From Gnetum montanum (lineage: Eukaryota > Streptophyta > Gnetopsida > Gnetales > Gnetaceae): 64,000 nt of DNA. The notes beneath the pieces were generated by a model. The model saw only the letters and a list, made by a program, of their open reading frames with translations. It was not told the DNA's origin and searched no databases. Both the position numbers and the translations under genes were made by a program. The stretch's first letter is position 1; each line of letters opens with the position of its first letter. The DNA lies in contig MNCI01004329.1 of NCBI GenBank assembly GCA_015680685.1, forward strand, positions 137,996 through 201,995, in the 5' to 3' direction. Shown piece after piece: positions 10,271 to 21,094 of this stretch.

Positions 10271-12086
10271 TGTAATGAACCACTTCTCCTTGATTTTTTG
10301 CATTAACTATTGTAATAGTCTTTCTATATGTTTGTGTGCATGTTTTGTTGATAAGTTGTGTGTGTGCTTTGTTTGGACTATGGTGGAAATGGCTAATTGG
10401 AATAGTAATAAATTTTTTAACCAAATTTTTATATGTATTATGGTTAAATGTTTAAATACTTTATGCATAAGAAATATGATTTAAAATACATGTTGAAAAT
10501 GTTTTAAAATAATAATAATAAATAATATATGGGAAAATAGAATATTTTCTATTCTATTTCAACAGAGATGTTGAGAAACAAAAGAAAAACAGAGGGCAAT
10601 ACTCTAAGGTGTGCCTTAGGAGCTAAAATGGGTATGTTGAGATGCAAAAGAATGCTCATATTGAGGAACTTGACATATGAATCAAGTTAGAGGAACCTGA
10701 CCCATGAATCAAGGATATTGTGTGTAAATACCAAAGCCTTATATTTTATATTTCTTTATTTTATCTAAATGTGATGCATTGTGCTTTTTAGTTTAAAATA
10801 GTATAGCATAAATACCCTCTCTATGGTTGTAGAAAGGTCATGTGATGACCTTTCAAGGCTCGTAAGATGATGGAAAAATTCACATCATTGATGACTTGAA
10901 AAAGAAGGTGCCTTATTTGATTATGTATCTTGAACTATCCTTATCATGAATCTATTTTAAAAACTTTTTGATTTCATCTTATGACACTTCTAAATGATAA
11001 AGAGATAAGGAATTGAACCTGAGATCTAGCAAAATTTGAATTCTAAAATATCAAAAATTGTTGATTTAGGAATTGAACTTGCAACCTGTGAATATACATG
11101 TTTTATTAAATTTTTTTTATAGTGATCATGAAGAGAATTGAACTCATGACTCATTGTTGAAAAAAAAAAGAGAGAGAGAACTTAAAAAAAAAAAACAAAC
11201 AGGTCCTAAGAAGTCAATTACAAGAAACCATCCATTATCCCTTATTCCACCTACAAATAGGGAGAGGAAGAGAGGAAAAAACATACAAATCAAAAGTAGT
11301 TGAGTAGGACAAAAAGAAAAAGGGATACAATAATAAAGAGTGTGACTAGGAAGGGAGAGAAGACTATGGCTACTATAGGAGATAGCAAGGAGAAAGAAAA
11401 TAAGTGTTGCATAGCAATCTAATATTATGATAATTCATCTTAGTAAGCAAGATATCTAAGAAGGTAAAATGGTCCATCTCTATTATGCTTGATAATGGCT
11501 AGCAAGGGCTGATTTTTTCAAACTTCTCTCTTCTTACTTGCCTAACCACCTTCATAATGTTTGCATGAAATTATCAAGATTATTGTTGTAAGCTTAGATT
11601 GTTGAAATGTTTATTACGTTTTTTGGATCTCTTCACCCATCCTCTGCACTCTCGCACCTAAATGACTTGGATGAGAGTTTTTTTTGTAATGATTCAGAAA
11701 CACTCATAACAATTTGGGGCATTTTTGGCAAAAGATTATCAACAAGGGCCAAGGATCCCTGATATGAGGATTGGTATCGCCGATAGAAAGCGAGAGTATC
11801 CGTGGGCCCATGGATAATTCTGAATGTTTTAAAATTATTGAATTCTTGGCTTTTGAATGGAATTTGATTGATGAACCCTCCCCCTTTGAATGCATAAATC
11901 TTGGATTTGAACCTTGAATTATACTTTTTTTTTCCTATACCTTCTCAAGTCTAATTTTAATATCTTTTTATAAGTTGATGGAGTGGGAGAAATCCTAGGA
12001 TGTTAATTCATGGTTGTGATCTACCTATTCTCTATTATTGAACATATAAATTTCTTAATTAAATGATTAATGGTAAAATGGTTACA
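10271..12086 (+). repeat. 3' LTR of K (right end uncertain)
   Basis: It starts TGTAATGAACCAC after the PPT. A TATA-like sequence, CCTACAAATAGGGAGAGG, near 11250 has the look of a Del-type LTR core promoter. The end at 12086 (GGTTACA) is a guess from the expected inverted terminus; it might end elsewhere before 12287. A degenerate repeat of about 61 bp carrying AATTGAAC lies at 11008-11150. No partner LTR is present to confirm limits. Confidence 0.5.
11008..11150. repeat. Three-fold repeat with a 61-62 bp spacing inside the K LTR
   Basis: GGAATTGAACCTGAGATCT, GGAATTGAACTTGCAACCT and AGAATTGAACTCATGACTCA start about 61-62 bp apart. The sequence between them is AT-rich and only weakly alike. 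The core resembles a tRNA B box in reverse. It may be an old tandem duplication in U3. Confidence 0.4.
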
Positions 12087-12287
12087 AAAGTTAAATTCAT
12101 ATGATCTTGTTTTGTGTGTTGCTAGAAATTATAAAATATTATTATGTGATTGAATAAATCTAAGCTTATTAATTTATCTACTTTTGTGGTCATTTCTTTG
12201 GTTTAGAAATATGTAAATGATCCTAATTAGATATTTCTTTATAGGTTAAATAAAAAAAAGTTTCATTTTTTTAATCTGATGAATCTT

Positions 12288-13237
12288 TGATGAGTCACAT
12301 TAAGTTGGTTGCATCGACGAGGCCTCATCGATACGACCTCATTAACTAGGCCTCATTGACAAGGCCTAGTCAATGCATCATACCATGCATTGATGAGGCC
12401 CCATCGACACAGTGTTGATTTTCTAGATTTTCAACTATAAATATGTGCTTACATGTGCATGCATGGCATAAGTGGATTGTAGTTGCAATGGAGCTCTTAC
12501 ATTTTTTCCATTTGAAAGTTAGAATTTTTCCTCTTATTGTCCACAACAAGAGTCATTGAGTATACAAATCTTTATTCGAGCATTGTTGCACTTCAGCACG
12601 GTAGTGTGTGCGACAATAAATATGAGCTTTCTGATAAACCTTGCAGCACTTTGGATAGATTAGCTATTTTATTTATGCATTTAATATTTTCAATTATCTA
12701 TTAAATGCTTTCCATTAGTTATTAAATATTTCCTATTTATTACGTTAATGAGGTAATTAAGCAAGATAGATTACATACATAAGTATGACCACTTCGAGTA
12801 TAACACATATTCACTTGGTAATCCTAACATTGTTATTGCTTGGTATGCCCAGTAGCATAGCACTTAGTCGCCCAGTGGTGGATACGTGGGTTCAAGACGT
12901 GTACGGAAAGTGGGAACAGATACTTGTGTCAGGATTAGTTAAATGATTAGTTAATTAGTTAATTTAGATTAGTTAATCAAATCCCTTTTTATCTACAATT
13001 CAAGCACCCAACTATAAAACATATAATATGATAAAAATAAAATGCCTTAGTTACACTTAACCATACCAACAAATGTCACAAGTGTAATTGGGAAGACAAC
13101 AATTAATCTTAAAGCTAGATTCACCTCCTAAATGGATAGTGCACTAAAAATGACAAAGTCCATAAAATTTGACCAAATCATGCATGAATAATTTGTGATT
13201 CATATGGTTGGGCATAGGGGTACCTTGCCACTCATCA
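12288..13237 (+). repeat. 5' LTR of A
   Basis: 950 bp, TGATGAG...CTCATCA. The TATA box TATAAATA is at 12436-12443. U3 carries a cluster of palindromic AGGCCT-centred motifs (12310-12410). The body aligns end to end with 24193-25135, with many transitions between the copies. The PBS follows one base after the end. Confidence 0.92.
12310..12410. promoter_or_regulatory. Palindrome-rich U3 segment of the A 5' LTR
   Basis: GAGGCCTCATCGA, TAGGCCTCATTGA, AAGGCCTAGTCAA and GAGGCCCCATCGA follow one another within 100 bp, about 25-30 bp before the TATA box. The 3' LTR keeps a related set (GAGACCTAGTTGA, GAGGCCCCGTCGA, GGGGCCCCATCGA). Repeated palindromes in U3 could be enhancer sites. That role is inference. 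Confidence 0.4.
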
Positions 13238-13238
13238 T

Positions 13239-13256
13239 TGGCATTGTTGCTGGAGA
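13239..13256 (+). other. PBS of A (tRNA-Asp type)
   Basis: TGGCATTGTTGCTGGAGA matches the plant tRNA-Asp PBS TGGCGCCGTTGCCGGGGA with only C-to-T and G-to-A changes, the pattern expected from cytosine deamination. This PBS type is usual in Athila-like elements. One spacer base separates it from the LTR. Confidence 0.85.
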
Positions 13257-13391
13257 CTTTATTTGTGGAACTTGCACTATTTAGGTTTAAGTGAATACCA
13301 TTATATCATTGTATGAACCTAAAGGTCAATATCATTCCTACTATACATAGAATTATAAAAGCACATTGATAATTTTATCTTATTTTGCAAA

Positions 13392-15800
13392 ATGTCTTCT
13401 TCTTCTCACAAGCATGAAGATACCAAACCATCAGTCCCACAGAATGCAAAGTGGTATACACTCATCCAGAGGAGTTTGTGCCAAATTTTACCTTCATCCT
13501 ACATTAGGATGAATAGATGTGATGGCGTGATATGAAGGGCAACGTCATCTTGCCCCCTAATAGATCTATGCCTGGGATGGTATTTAAAACCCTTAAGAAG
13601 TTTGGCATAGCAAATCTTCATAAAGAATACATTGTGGATGGTTATGACACTCAAAACTACTATCCCACTAAAACACAATGCAAACAAGATCAACATCAGG
13701 AGAAACTCCATGAAGCTACAAAGGGAAAACATTACACCAATCCCTTGTTCCTACTACACCAAGATGACAATGAGGATCCTCCCTTGGAAGGTTCTCAACA
13801 TAAGATTCTTTGCCCTTACTACTAATGGTGAGGGTGTAAACCTGATCCTACAATCTACTATTCATAAATTGGGTTCAGGATAAAGTGATAGCTAAGGTAG
13901 ATACTCGGGTAAACATTGCAACAACAATGGATCTAAGGATGGTGATTGTAACAAGCATAAGAGTGATGGCGAACACTATGATGATAGTGGCAGTCCACCT
14001 TCCTCTTCATCCTCTTCATCTAATTTTGAACATTTCTCTTCATCTTCTAGTTATCATGGAAGCCCCCATTGAAACAACCGTGATGAAGGTGATCACCAAG
14101 ATAACAATGACCATGAAGGCCAACAATATCGAAGGGGTGGCCGAAACCATCATCGACATCATCAATGTAATGATGATGATGAACCTCTATTGGTGACTTG
14201 AAGTATGCTCAACATTGTAGAGGTAGTAAAAATCCCAACTAGGCATCTGAAGGATAGCCAAATCAAGTGCTTGGATATGAACAATATCCCAAGATTTGAG
14301 GGGGGATACAATTTTGATCCACAAACACATCTACAAGATTTTCAAGATGTCCATGCCTTATAGAACATAGAGAATGAGTAGTAGAAACTCTAAATTTTCC
14401 CAAGGATACTCATTAAGAAAGCTAAAAGTTGGTACCAATCCTTAGAGTCAGAATCTATCCATAGATGGAGTACCATGTTAGAACTATTCAATGACAAATA
14501 CTAGATGTACTCCAAAGTGTCTAATTTGAGAAGGCAAATCCAAGGCTAGAAACAAGGAGCACATGAACCCTTGGATGCTACCACGAATTGATACTATTCA
14601 CTCCTACATTGATGCCCTAGCCATGGTTACTTTCAAAGGAAACAACTTCGTCACATCATAGATGGGCTCAGAGCCAAAACAAGAAGAACCCTTAGGGTGT
14701 ATACCCAAGGAAGGTTGTTTGAAATGAAAGCTCATTAGATCCAAAGGTTAATTGAGCAAGTAGCAAAAGAAGAAGGTGAGCTATGAAAAAGGGAAAGTGC
14801 TTAAAAGTATAATAGGGACCCTTCCATTAGAAAATAAGAGGTCTGATTTTGTGACAAGGAGGAGTCACCACTTAATGAACTAATAAATAGAAAGACCTTA
14901 CCCACCCAAAAACCTATTTCTGATATTTGGGCCAAGTTTGACAAGCTATGGGACTCTTTGGATGAAAATTTAAAGCTACTTTGTGGATTTTTGAAGAATC
15001 CAAAGAGCAAAATAGTGCTTGTAATTGTAAGAGGTGAAAAGAAGTTGAACATGCCTACTAAAGAGGTAAGGGCAAAGCTGCTATAGTAGAGGAAGTTATG
15101 GAGTTTGACTCTAATAATAAAACTGAATGTAACATCTGTCAATATGAACATTCAAAGGGATGTTTCCTTGTGGTGTCACACTTCCAAGAGTCTAGAGTGT
15201 ATGCATTGAATCTTGGCCTAGCATGTAGGCAAGTTCTAAGATGATTACCTTATCCTCAAGGTAGTCCAAGGTAGTTCCACCAATAGTAACAAGTGTACTA
15301 CCCAAGTGGAACTCCTCCACAACCATATGAATAATACCAATAGTGGTACCAACCATAGTCATGGGAAATGCCACCACCAAGGCAACAGTCCCCTTATAGG
15401 TAACTAGATCCATACGAGTACTATGTTCGGTAGCTCATCTCCCCTATAAGTTTTGCAAGTCATGCATCATTCTAGCATCACTATTACCCTTCAAAGTATC
15501 ATCAAAAACATTCATCATCTACTCAAGGGGAAAACCCACATTTGTATCCTTATCATCCTTCACATCCCTCTACACCTACACCTCCACCTTCAACCCAATT
15601 ACCTCCTGCTCCATGTATGCACAGTGAGATTCCTCCACAGCCACAACAACGAAATGCAACAAGGGTTGTACACTCACAACTAGTTTTTCAACTAAGTGGT
15701 CCAGATAATCAATCAAGGAAATGACCTTTCTTCTAGTCCAATAGTCCTCTCTAGCCCTCACAACCTATTCTAGCCTATTGTCTTGCATCTCCATCACCTT
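13392..15800 (+). pseudogene. gag of A (degenerate)
   Basis: It starts at ATG 13392 (MSSSSHKHEDTK), which matches the gag start of B (MSLSHKSDK at 32714). A Ser/His/Asp-rich low-complexity region lies at about 13900-14200. The conserved core is NNIPRFEGGYNFDPQTHLQD at about 14280, then FPRILIKKAKSWYQSLESES, EPLDATTN and LRHIIDGLRAKTRRTL. A short zinc-knuckle-like CNICQYEHSKGC is at 15127-15162 (spacing shorter than CX2CX4HX4C). A Pro-rich tail (PSTPTPPPSTQLPPAPC) lies at about 15560-15620. Stops and frameshifts occur throughout. Confidence 0.75.
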
Positions 15801-15929
15801 CATCCTCTACATCAAATACCTTCAAGTGCTCTTCAAACCAAGTGCTACCTAGGATTCGTAATGTAATGCTAACTCATGTTGTTTCTAACTAGATCAAGGC
15901 TAGCAATATTCCTACAAAAAAATCTAACT

Positions 15930-16200
15930 TAGGAAGTCCACTCATCTATCTACAGATTATTGGACAAGATCCATGCAAAGCTCTTCTTGACTTTGATTCC
16001 AGAGTTAATTTCATCTCCCATGACATGTACAAGGCTTGGAACCTACCACCTCTTAAGAAGAGCAACATTCATTTAGAATTAGCAGATTAGTCGATTACTA
16101 TCCCTTTGGGATTAGTAGAGGACATTGTGATCACAATTTGTGGGTAGTACTATCCTACTGATTTTCTAGTAATCAAGGTGAAAATTTTCAAAAAAAAACT
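15930..16200 (+). pseudogene. Protease of A (degenerate)
   Basis: The frame reads IYLQIIGQDPCKALLDFDSR followed by VNFISHDMYKAWNLP, then TIPLGLVEDIVITICG and YPTDFLVIKVK. This is the retropepsin layout, with the catalytic D-S/T-G box degraded to DFDS. About 700 bp of poorly readable linker separate it from RT. Confidence 0.65.
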
Positions 16201-16889
16201 TACCTATCATTATGGAAAGAGCTTGGTTAAGCATAGTCGACATGTGAATGGGTATAAGGGACCTATCTCTAGAAACATCCAAGGAAAATGAGCTATGAAA
16301 AATTGAGAAGAAGTGTATTCCATGTATCGCATACAATGATAATAGGTGCAATTACATGCAAAGGATTTGGTCAATCAAAAGCACATACATTAAAGCATGC
16401 AATCAATGTGCACAAGAGATCAATATTCAAAGGCGTTTGTACATAATAGCTACAAAGTAGAAGGGCACCTAGTGGTTGATAGCTAATTTAGATTGTAGAA
16501 CAATATGCATGGAGTTAACTAAGAGCCTAACATGTGCTAATGTTGAAGGCATAGACAAAATTGAACAAGTTCATTCCCAACTCTCTAATGAAGATGATGA
16601 TACCTATTAGGGAGAGTTGGAAATCCATGATCACTTCAAGTAGAAGCCCTTAGAACTAAAAATTTTACCAGCTAAAGAATGGTAAACTAGTCATCATTAA
16701 TTCCAAACTTGCTCCTAAGAAAAAATAAAAGTTGTTGAAAGTGGTGAATAAATGACCAACATCCTTTGCTTGGTCATAGCCAAAGCTAATAGGGATCAAT
16801 CCAAGGATATGCCAACATCGCATCTACACTAACCTAGCCAGGAAACCTAGAAGGTAGCCACAAAGGTGGCTAAACCCCAAATTAAAGAA

Positions 16890-17680
16890 AATTGTCAAAG
16901 AGGAGATAGAGCAACTCCTCAAGGTAGGGTTTATCTATCCAATCACGAATAGTAAGTGGGTTAGTCCACTCATAATTGTACCAAAGAAGGATGGAAAATG
17001 GTGGATCTACATTGACTTTAGGCTATTAAATATGGAAACATTTAAGAATCACTTTCCTTTTCCATTTTTGGATCTTGGACAATTATAATGGCTATAACAA
17101 AATCCAAATTGCACCTGAAGATCAGGCCAAGGCAAGATTCACAAGTCCTTGGGGGACTTTTGCATATTGTAAGATGCCATTTGGTCTATGTAATGCCCCT
17201 AAAACATTTCAATGCTTAGTCCTTGTATCTTTCAATAGTAAATTGGTAGTGNAATTTCAATGCTTAGTCCTTGTATCTTTCAATAGTAAATTGGTAGTGG
17301 TGTTGAAGTTTTCATGGATGAATTTTCCACCTATGGAGCCACCTTTGAGCAAGCCTTGGACCAACTTGAATAAGTGCTGAAAAGATGTGTTGAAACAAAC
17401 CTACGGCTCAACTAGCAAAAGAGCCATCTCATGGTCCATGAAGGCATTGTGCTAGGGCACTGAATTTCACAAAAAGGGATTGAAGTAGACCCAAAAAATA
17501 TAAGGGTCATCCAAGGAATAACATGCCAATCAAAGACTGTTAAAGATTTTCAGTCATTCCTTGGACACACTGGATACTACCAGCAATTTATTGAGAATTT
17601 CTCTAAGATTGCAAAGCCATTGGTAGAGCTTAAAAAGAAATATGTACCTTTCATATGGACCAAGGAATTTCAAATCACAT
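16890..17680 (+). pseudogene. Reverse transcriptase of A (degenerate)
   Basis: Blocks in order are EEIEQLLKVGFIYPI, SKWVSPLIIVPKKDGKWWIY, IDFRLLN, HFPFPFLD, NGYNKIQIAPEDQAKARFTS, FAYCKMPFGLCNAPKTFQ, VEVFMDEFSTYG (the YxDD box with the second Asp now Glu), SHLMVHEGIVLGH, KGIEVDPKNIRVI and KDFQSFLGHTGYYQQFIENF. A short duplicated segment around an N at 17252 disrupts the region before the active site and is probably an assembly artefact. Confidence 0.88.
17205..17299. other. 47-bp direct duplication around a single N (probable assembly artefact)
   Basis: The segment ATTTCAATGCTTAGTCC... ending GGTAGTG occurs twice without visible difference, before and after one N at 17252. A gap closed with an unresolved overlap would look like this. 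A real tandem duplication is less likely given the N. It lies in the RT of A. Confidence 0.7.
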
Positions 17681-17689
17681 TCTAATAAT

Positions 17690-18110
17690 TAAAAGAAAAA
17701 CTCATAGAAATACCAATCCTATGAGCACCAAATTGATCCAAACCATTCCAGATCATGCTAGACTTATCTAACTATGCTTTGGGAGTAATGCTCATGTAAA
17801 TGGACAATAAGAAATTTCCATATTATATCCACTATGTGAGTTGAAGCATTGTGGGAGCATAGTTAAATTACACTACCATGGAGAAAGAACTAATGATAGT
17901 CATGTACGCACTATAAAAGTTCAGGCACTATGTTCTTGGTTACAAAGTATTTGTGCATACAGACCACAATGCAATTCACTTACTCATGAACAAGCTGACG
18001 ATGAGCCCTCGTGTCATACGATGGCTCATGATCTTGCAGGAATTCAATCTCATTATGATAGATCAAAAAGGAACTAAAAATGTGGTCACTGACCACCTCT
18101 CTAGCTTAAG
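17690..18110 (+). pseudogene. RNase H of A (degenerate)
   Basis: Readable blocks are KPFQIMLDLSNYALGVMLM (Asp kept), YTTMEKELMIVMYAL, KFRHYVLGYKVFVHTDHNAI (Glu in MEKEL, Asp in HTDH kept) and LQEFNLIMIDQKGTKNVVTD followed by HLSSL. The last block is the Athila-like EFDLEIRDKKG...VADHLSRL signature that separates this lineage from Tat. Confidence 0.85.
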
Positions 18111-18389
18111 ATGGATAACAAAGAGAAGGAGAGCTTGCTCTCTAATCAATTTCCAAATGAACTCCTCTTTACTAGAGTAATAAGTGAACAAACACCTACA
18201 AAAGCAACATGGTATAATGGCATCCTCACATATCTTCTCACACAAGAGATGCCACAAAACCTGGATTTTAAGAAGAAGCAACAATTTCTTCATTGGTTTA
18301 AATACTTCATGGAAATTAATAAATACCTTTATAAGGTGTTTGTTGATGGCCTAATTTGTTGGTGTGTCCCTAACAAAGATCAACTACAC

Positions 18390-19450
18390 GTTCTCTAAGA
18401 TGCTCATGACAAGCCTTTCAAAGGCCACTATGTAGGAAGATGCACAGCCATAAAAATCTTGATGGCAAGATACAATTGGCCTATAATCTTTAGGAATGCC
18501 CACTAGTTCGTCAAGTCTTGTGAACATTCTCAACATGATGGGGGTATGACCACTCACATGGAAGGTCCTTGATAGTGGATTCAGCCACTAAAACCTTTTG
18601 ACATATGGGGCATTAACTTCATGGGTCGCATCACACCCATGTCTAATAGGAAGGCGTATATTATAGTAGCAGTTGATTACTACACAAAATGGTGAGAAGT
18701 AGTAGTCGTTACTAATTGTACACCATCCACTACTACCAAATTTATATAACAAACTACCATGAATAGGTTTGGGATGCCACATTTACTAATTTCTAATAAT
18801 GGAACTCATTTCGTAGGTGGCACATTTAGAAAATTAATGCAACGCTTGGGGTAGAACATAAATTAACAACACCTTACCACCCCCAAGCCAACAGTCAAGT
18901 AGACATAACCAACCAAGAGATTACAAAAATACTAACACAAACCATTAGCAAATATAGGAAGGACTAGAGTACAAAACTTAACAATGCTCTCTGGGCTTAT
19001 CATTCAACTTGGAAACTTCCTATTGGCTATTCTCCCTACAAGTTAGTGTACAAAAAACTTCCAATGCTCCCAATTCAATCTGAGCTCTATACACCCTCAA
19101 TGGCCTATGATCTAAACCTTGACCTAGGTCTAGGACAAAAGGAAAGATTAATCAATCTAAACATGTTAGATGAAAATCGATTAGTGGCCCTATCCTTGAA
19201 TGAGGTGAACAAGGCATTCAGCAGGCAACGTCATGACCTTAGAATCAAGAAAGTAAGATAAGGTTCTTTACTGGAACCCCACACATGTACCCTAAAAGAA
19301 AAAATTCTAAACATTGTGGAAGGGACCTTATATAATTGATCAAACCTTTCCCTCTAGGGCCATGTTGATCTACAAACCTAATAGCCCAAATAAAAAGTAG
19401 TTGGTCAACATCTAGTAAGTTAAGTCTTTCCTCAAACCAAGATAGGCCAA
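18390..19450 (+). pseudogene. Integrase of A (degenerate, all three catalytic residues replaced)
   Basis: The zinc-binding region (18400-18540) has AHDKPFKGHYVGRC and KSCEHSQ. In the core, WGINFMGRI has Asn for the first Asp, ISNNGTHFVGG has Asn for the second, and SQVDITNQEI has Asp for Glu. Later blocks are MLPIQSELYTP, LGLGQKERLINLNMLDENRL and a GPY/F-like C-terminus to about 19450. No chromodomain is seen. A 71-codon open frame at 19046-19261 is part of it. Confidence 0.85.
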
Positions 19451-21094
19451 TGTAAATGTCACCTCAATGAATGGACAACCGTGTTGACCATTACCATGAC
19501 CTCTTTGTTTTTCTACCTTTTTGCTTTTCACGTTTTTGATTTTACAAATTTTTTATTTTTGAATTTTTCTAATTTTACACCATCTTTAGTACCTTTAAAC
19601 TTTCTTGATTATTTTACAATTTCTTATATATTTTACTTTTTATTTCTTTATTTTTTTAAGTGTGATATTTGCTCATTTTTGCTAATAAATTCACTTTATT
19701 GTCACAGGACACAGTGCCACTGTTGCTATTTACTAATGATGGTTTGTGCTTAATAAGTGAGTGTTGATGTCTAGTTTCTATTTTTGAATTATGATGTCTA
19801 ATGACTTTGACATGGTTTATCTTTAATGGAACAAGTAGTGAGTCCATGTCATCCACCCATCCAAAGAACTCTATGGTTTTCCTCATTTTGGGAACTTGAG
19901 GTCCCTTTTAATTAAAGAAACTTTTAATCAATCGATAACCTCAGTAGTTCCAAAATTAGGAAGGATTCAAAGGTTTTTAAACAATGTGACTTCAAGGGGA
20001 CTCAATACTCTTTGTCCTATTCTTCTTGCTTGAGTGTTTGAGTGTTTTTCACAGACTTCTTACTGTTCCATGCCAACCAATGATAGGAAATCAAATAAGT
20101 CATTGCATGGTGTGGTTCCCATTCAAAAAATAATAATGGGAATTCAAAGCACACCCCTTCAACACAAATAAGTCCTTGCATAGTTTGATTCCCATTCAAA
20201 AAAAACAAAACAAAATAAAAACAAAAAAAACAATGGGAATTCAAAGCACACCCCTTGGACAAAGAAACAGGCTACAAGTACTGGTTATGGAACTCAAACA
20301 ACATGCACATATGCCTAAAGGTCCCCTCTAACTAAGGCCCTCTCTCTCTTACTTCCTACTTCTCTTTTCTTCTCTTTATCGAATGGTGGTTGTTTTGTGA
20401 AAGCACTCTTATGTCTTGAGTGAGTGGATCAATCTTAGAGTGGTGATGCGACGTCACTAAAAGTGGATGATTTTGGTCTAGACTAAGGATGGAACTTCTC
20501 AAGTCATTTTAACCACAAATTCCACAAGGGACTTCTTATGACCTCAATTTGGAACTCCATTTCACCTTCTCTATCATCCATCCATGTTTCCATAACTCAC
20601 CTCACTACCAGGTTCTATGTTATGTTCTATGTCTTGGTCTGATGTGTTGGGATTCTTGAGTAGATTCTTTTGGATTAGTCTTTAACTTTTCATGATCATT
20701 AAATCGACTATGGGACCCACAGACTCCTTAGTTGAGGTTATGCAAGGGAGAAAAGGGCATGAGCCTACCAAAGGTAAGATCTTTATCGTGGGGGCCACAA
20801 ACCTTAAGGTTTTTAATGAAACATTGATAAATTTTTTTTGGAAATTTTCCTAACTCCCCCAAAGGGTTAATAACCTTAACTATATATAAACATCAACTTT
20901 TTCCCAAGTTAACCTTTCCAACGGCCTTTGGGATGAATTATTCATAATAACACATAAAATAAATAATAATTGGGCTAATTAAATTAGCCATAATCACAAC
21001 TTAGTCAAATGTAACTATCCTCAAGAGTTAAGGTATCCCAATTATTTTAAGGTTACATAATGATTGCTAATCCATGGTCTTATTATGATTATAG
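19451..21094 (+). other. Non-coding spacer of A between pol and the 3' ORF
   Basis: A T-rich stretch (19490-19660) is followed by about 1.4 kb without a readable domain. Segments are shared with B at 35250-37220, for example the GTGACTTCAAGGGGACTC block at about 19988. TATATATAAA at about 20881 is TATA-like. Within 20060-20280 two 60-bp blocks around ATTCAAAGCACACCCCTT are directly repeated. The spacer ends in a splice-acceptor-like TATGATTATAG just before ATG 21095. Confidence 0.5.

Larger units (their letters stand above)
8320..12086 (+). mobile_element. Element K: 5'-truncated Tekay/Del chromovirus fragment
   Basis: The plus-strand order is RNase H, integrase, chromodomain, PPT, 3' LTR. 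The gag, protease, RT and 5' LTR are missing, so this copy has lost its 5' half. Sequence style (KPHEHNYLMHDLELATVVYA, GRKCRVPSSWDQL, REYPHLF) is that of the Tekay/Del chromovirus lineage. It lies inside the inferred 5' LTR of T. The 3' limit of its LTR is uncertain. The truncation makes a TSD test impossible. Confidence 0.7.

Noticed and set aside
13900-14200. Ser/His/Asp-rich frames that could suggest a separate metal-binding protein
   Set aside because: They align in position with the low-complexity linker of gag in B and belong to gag of A.
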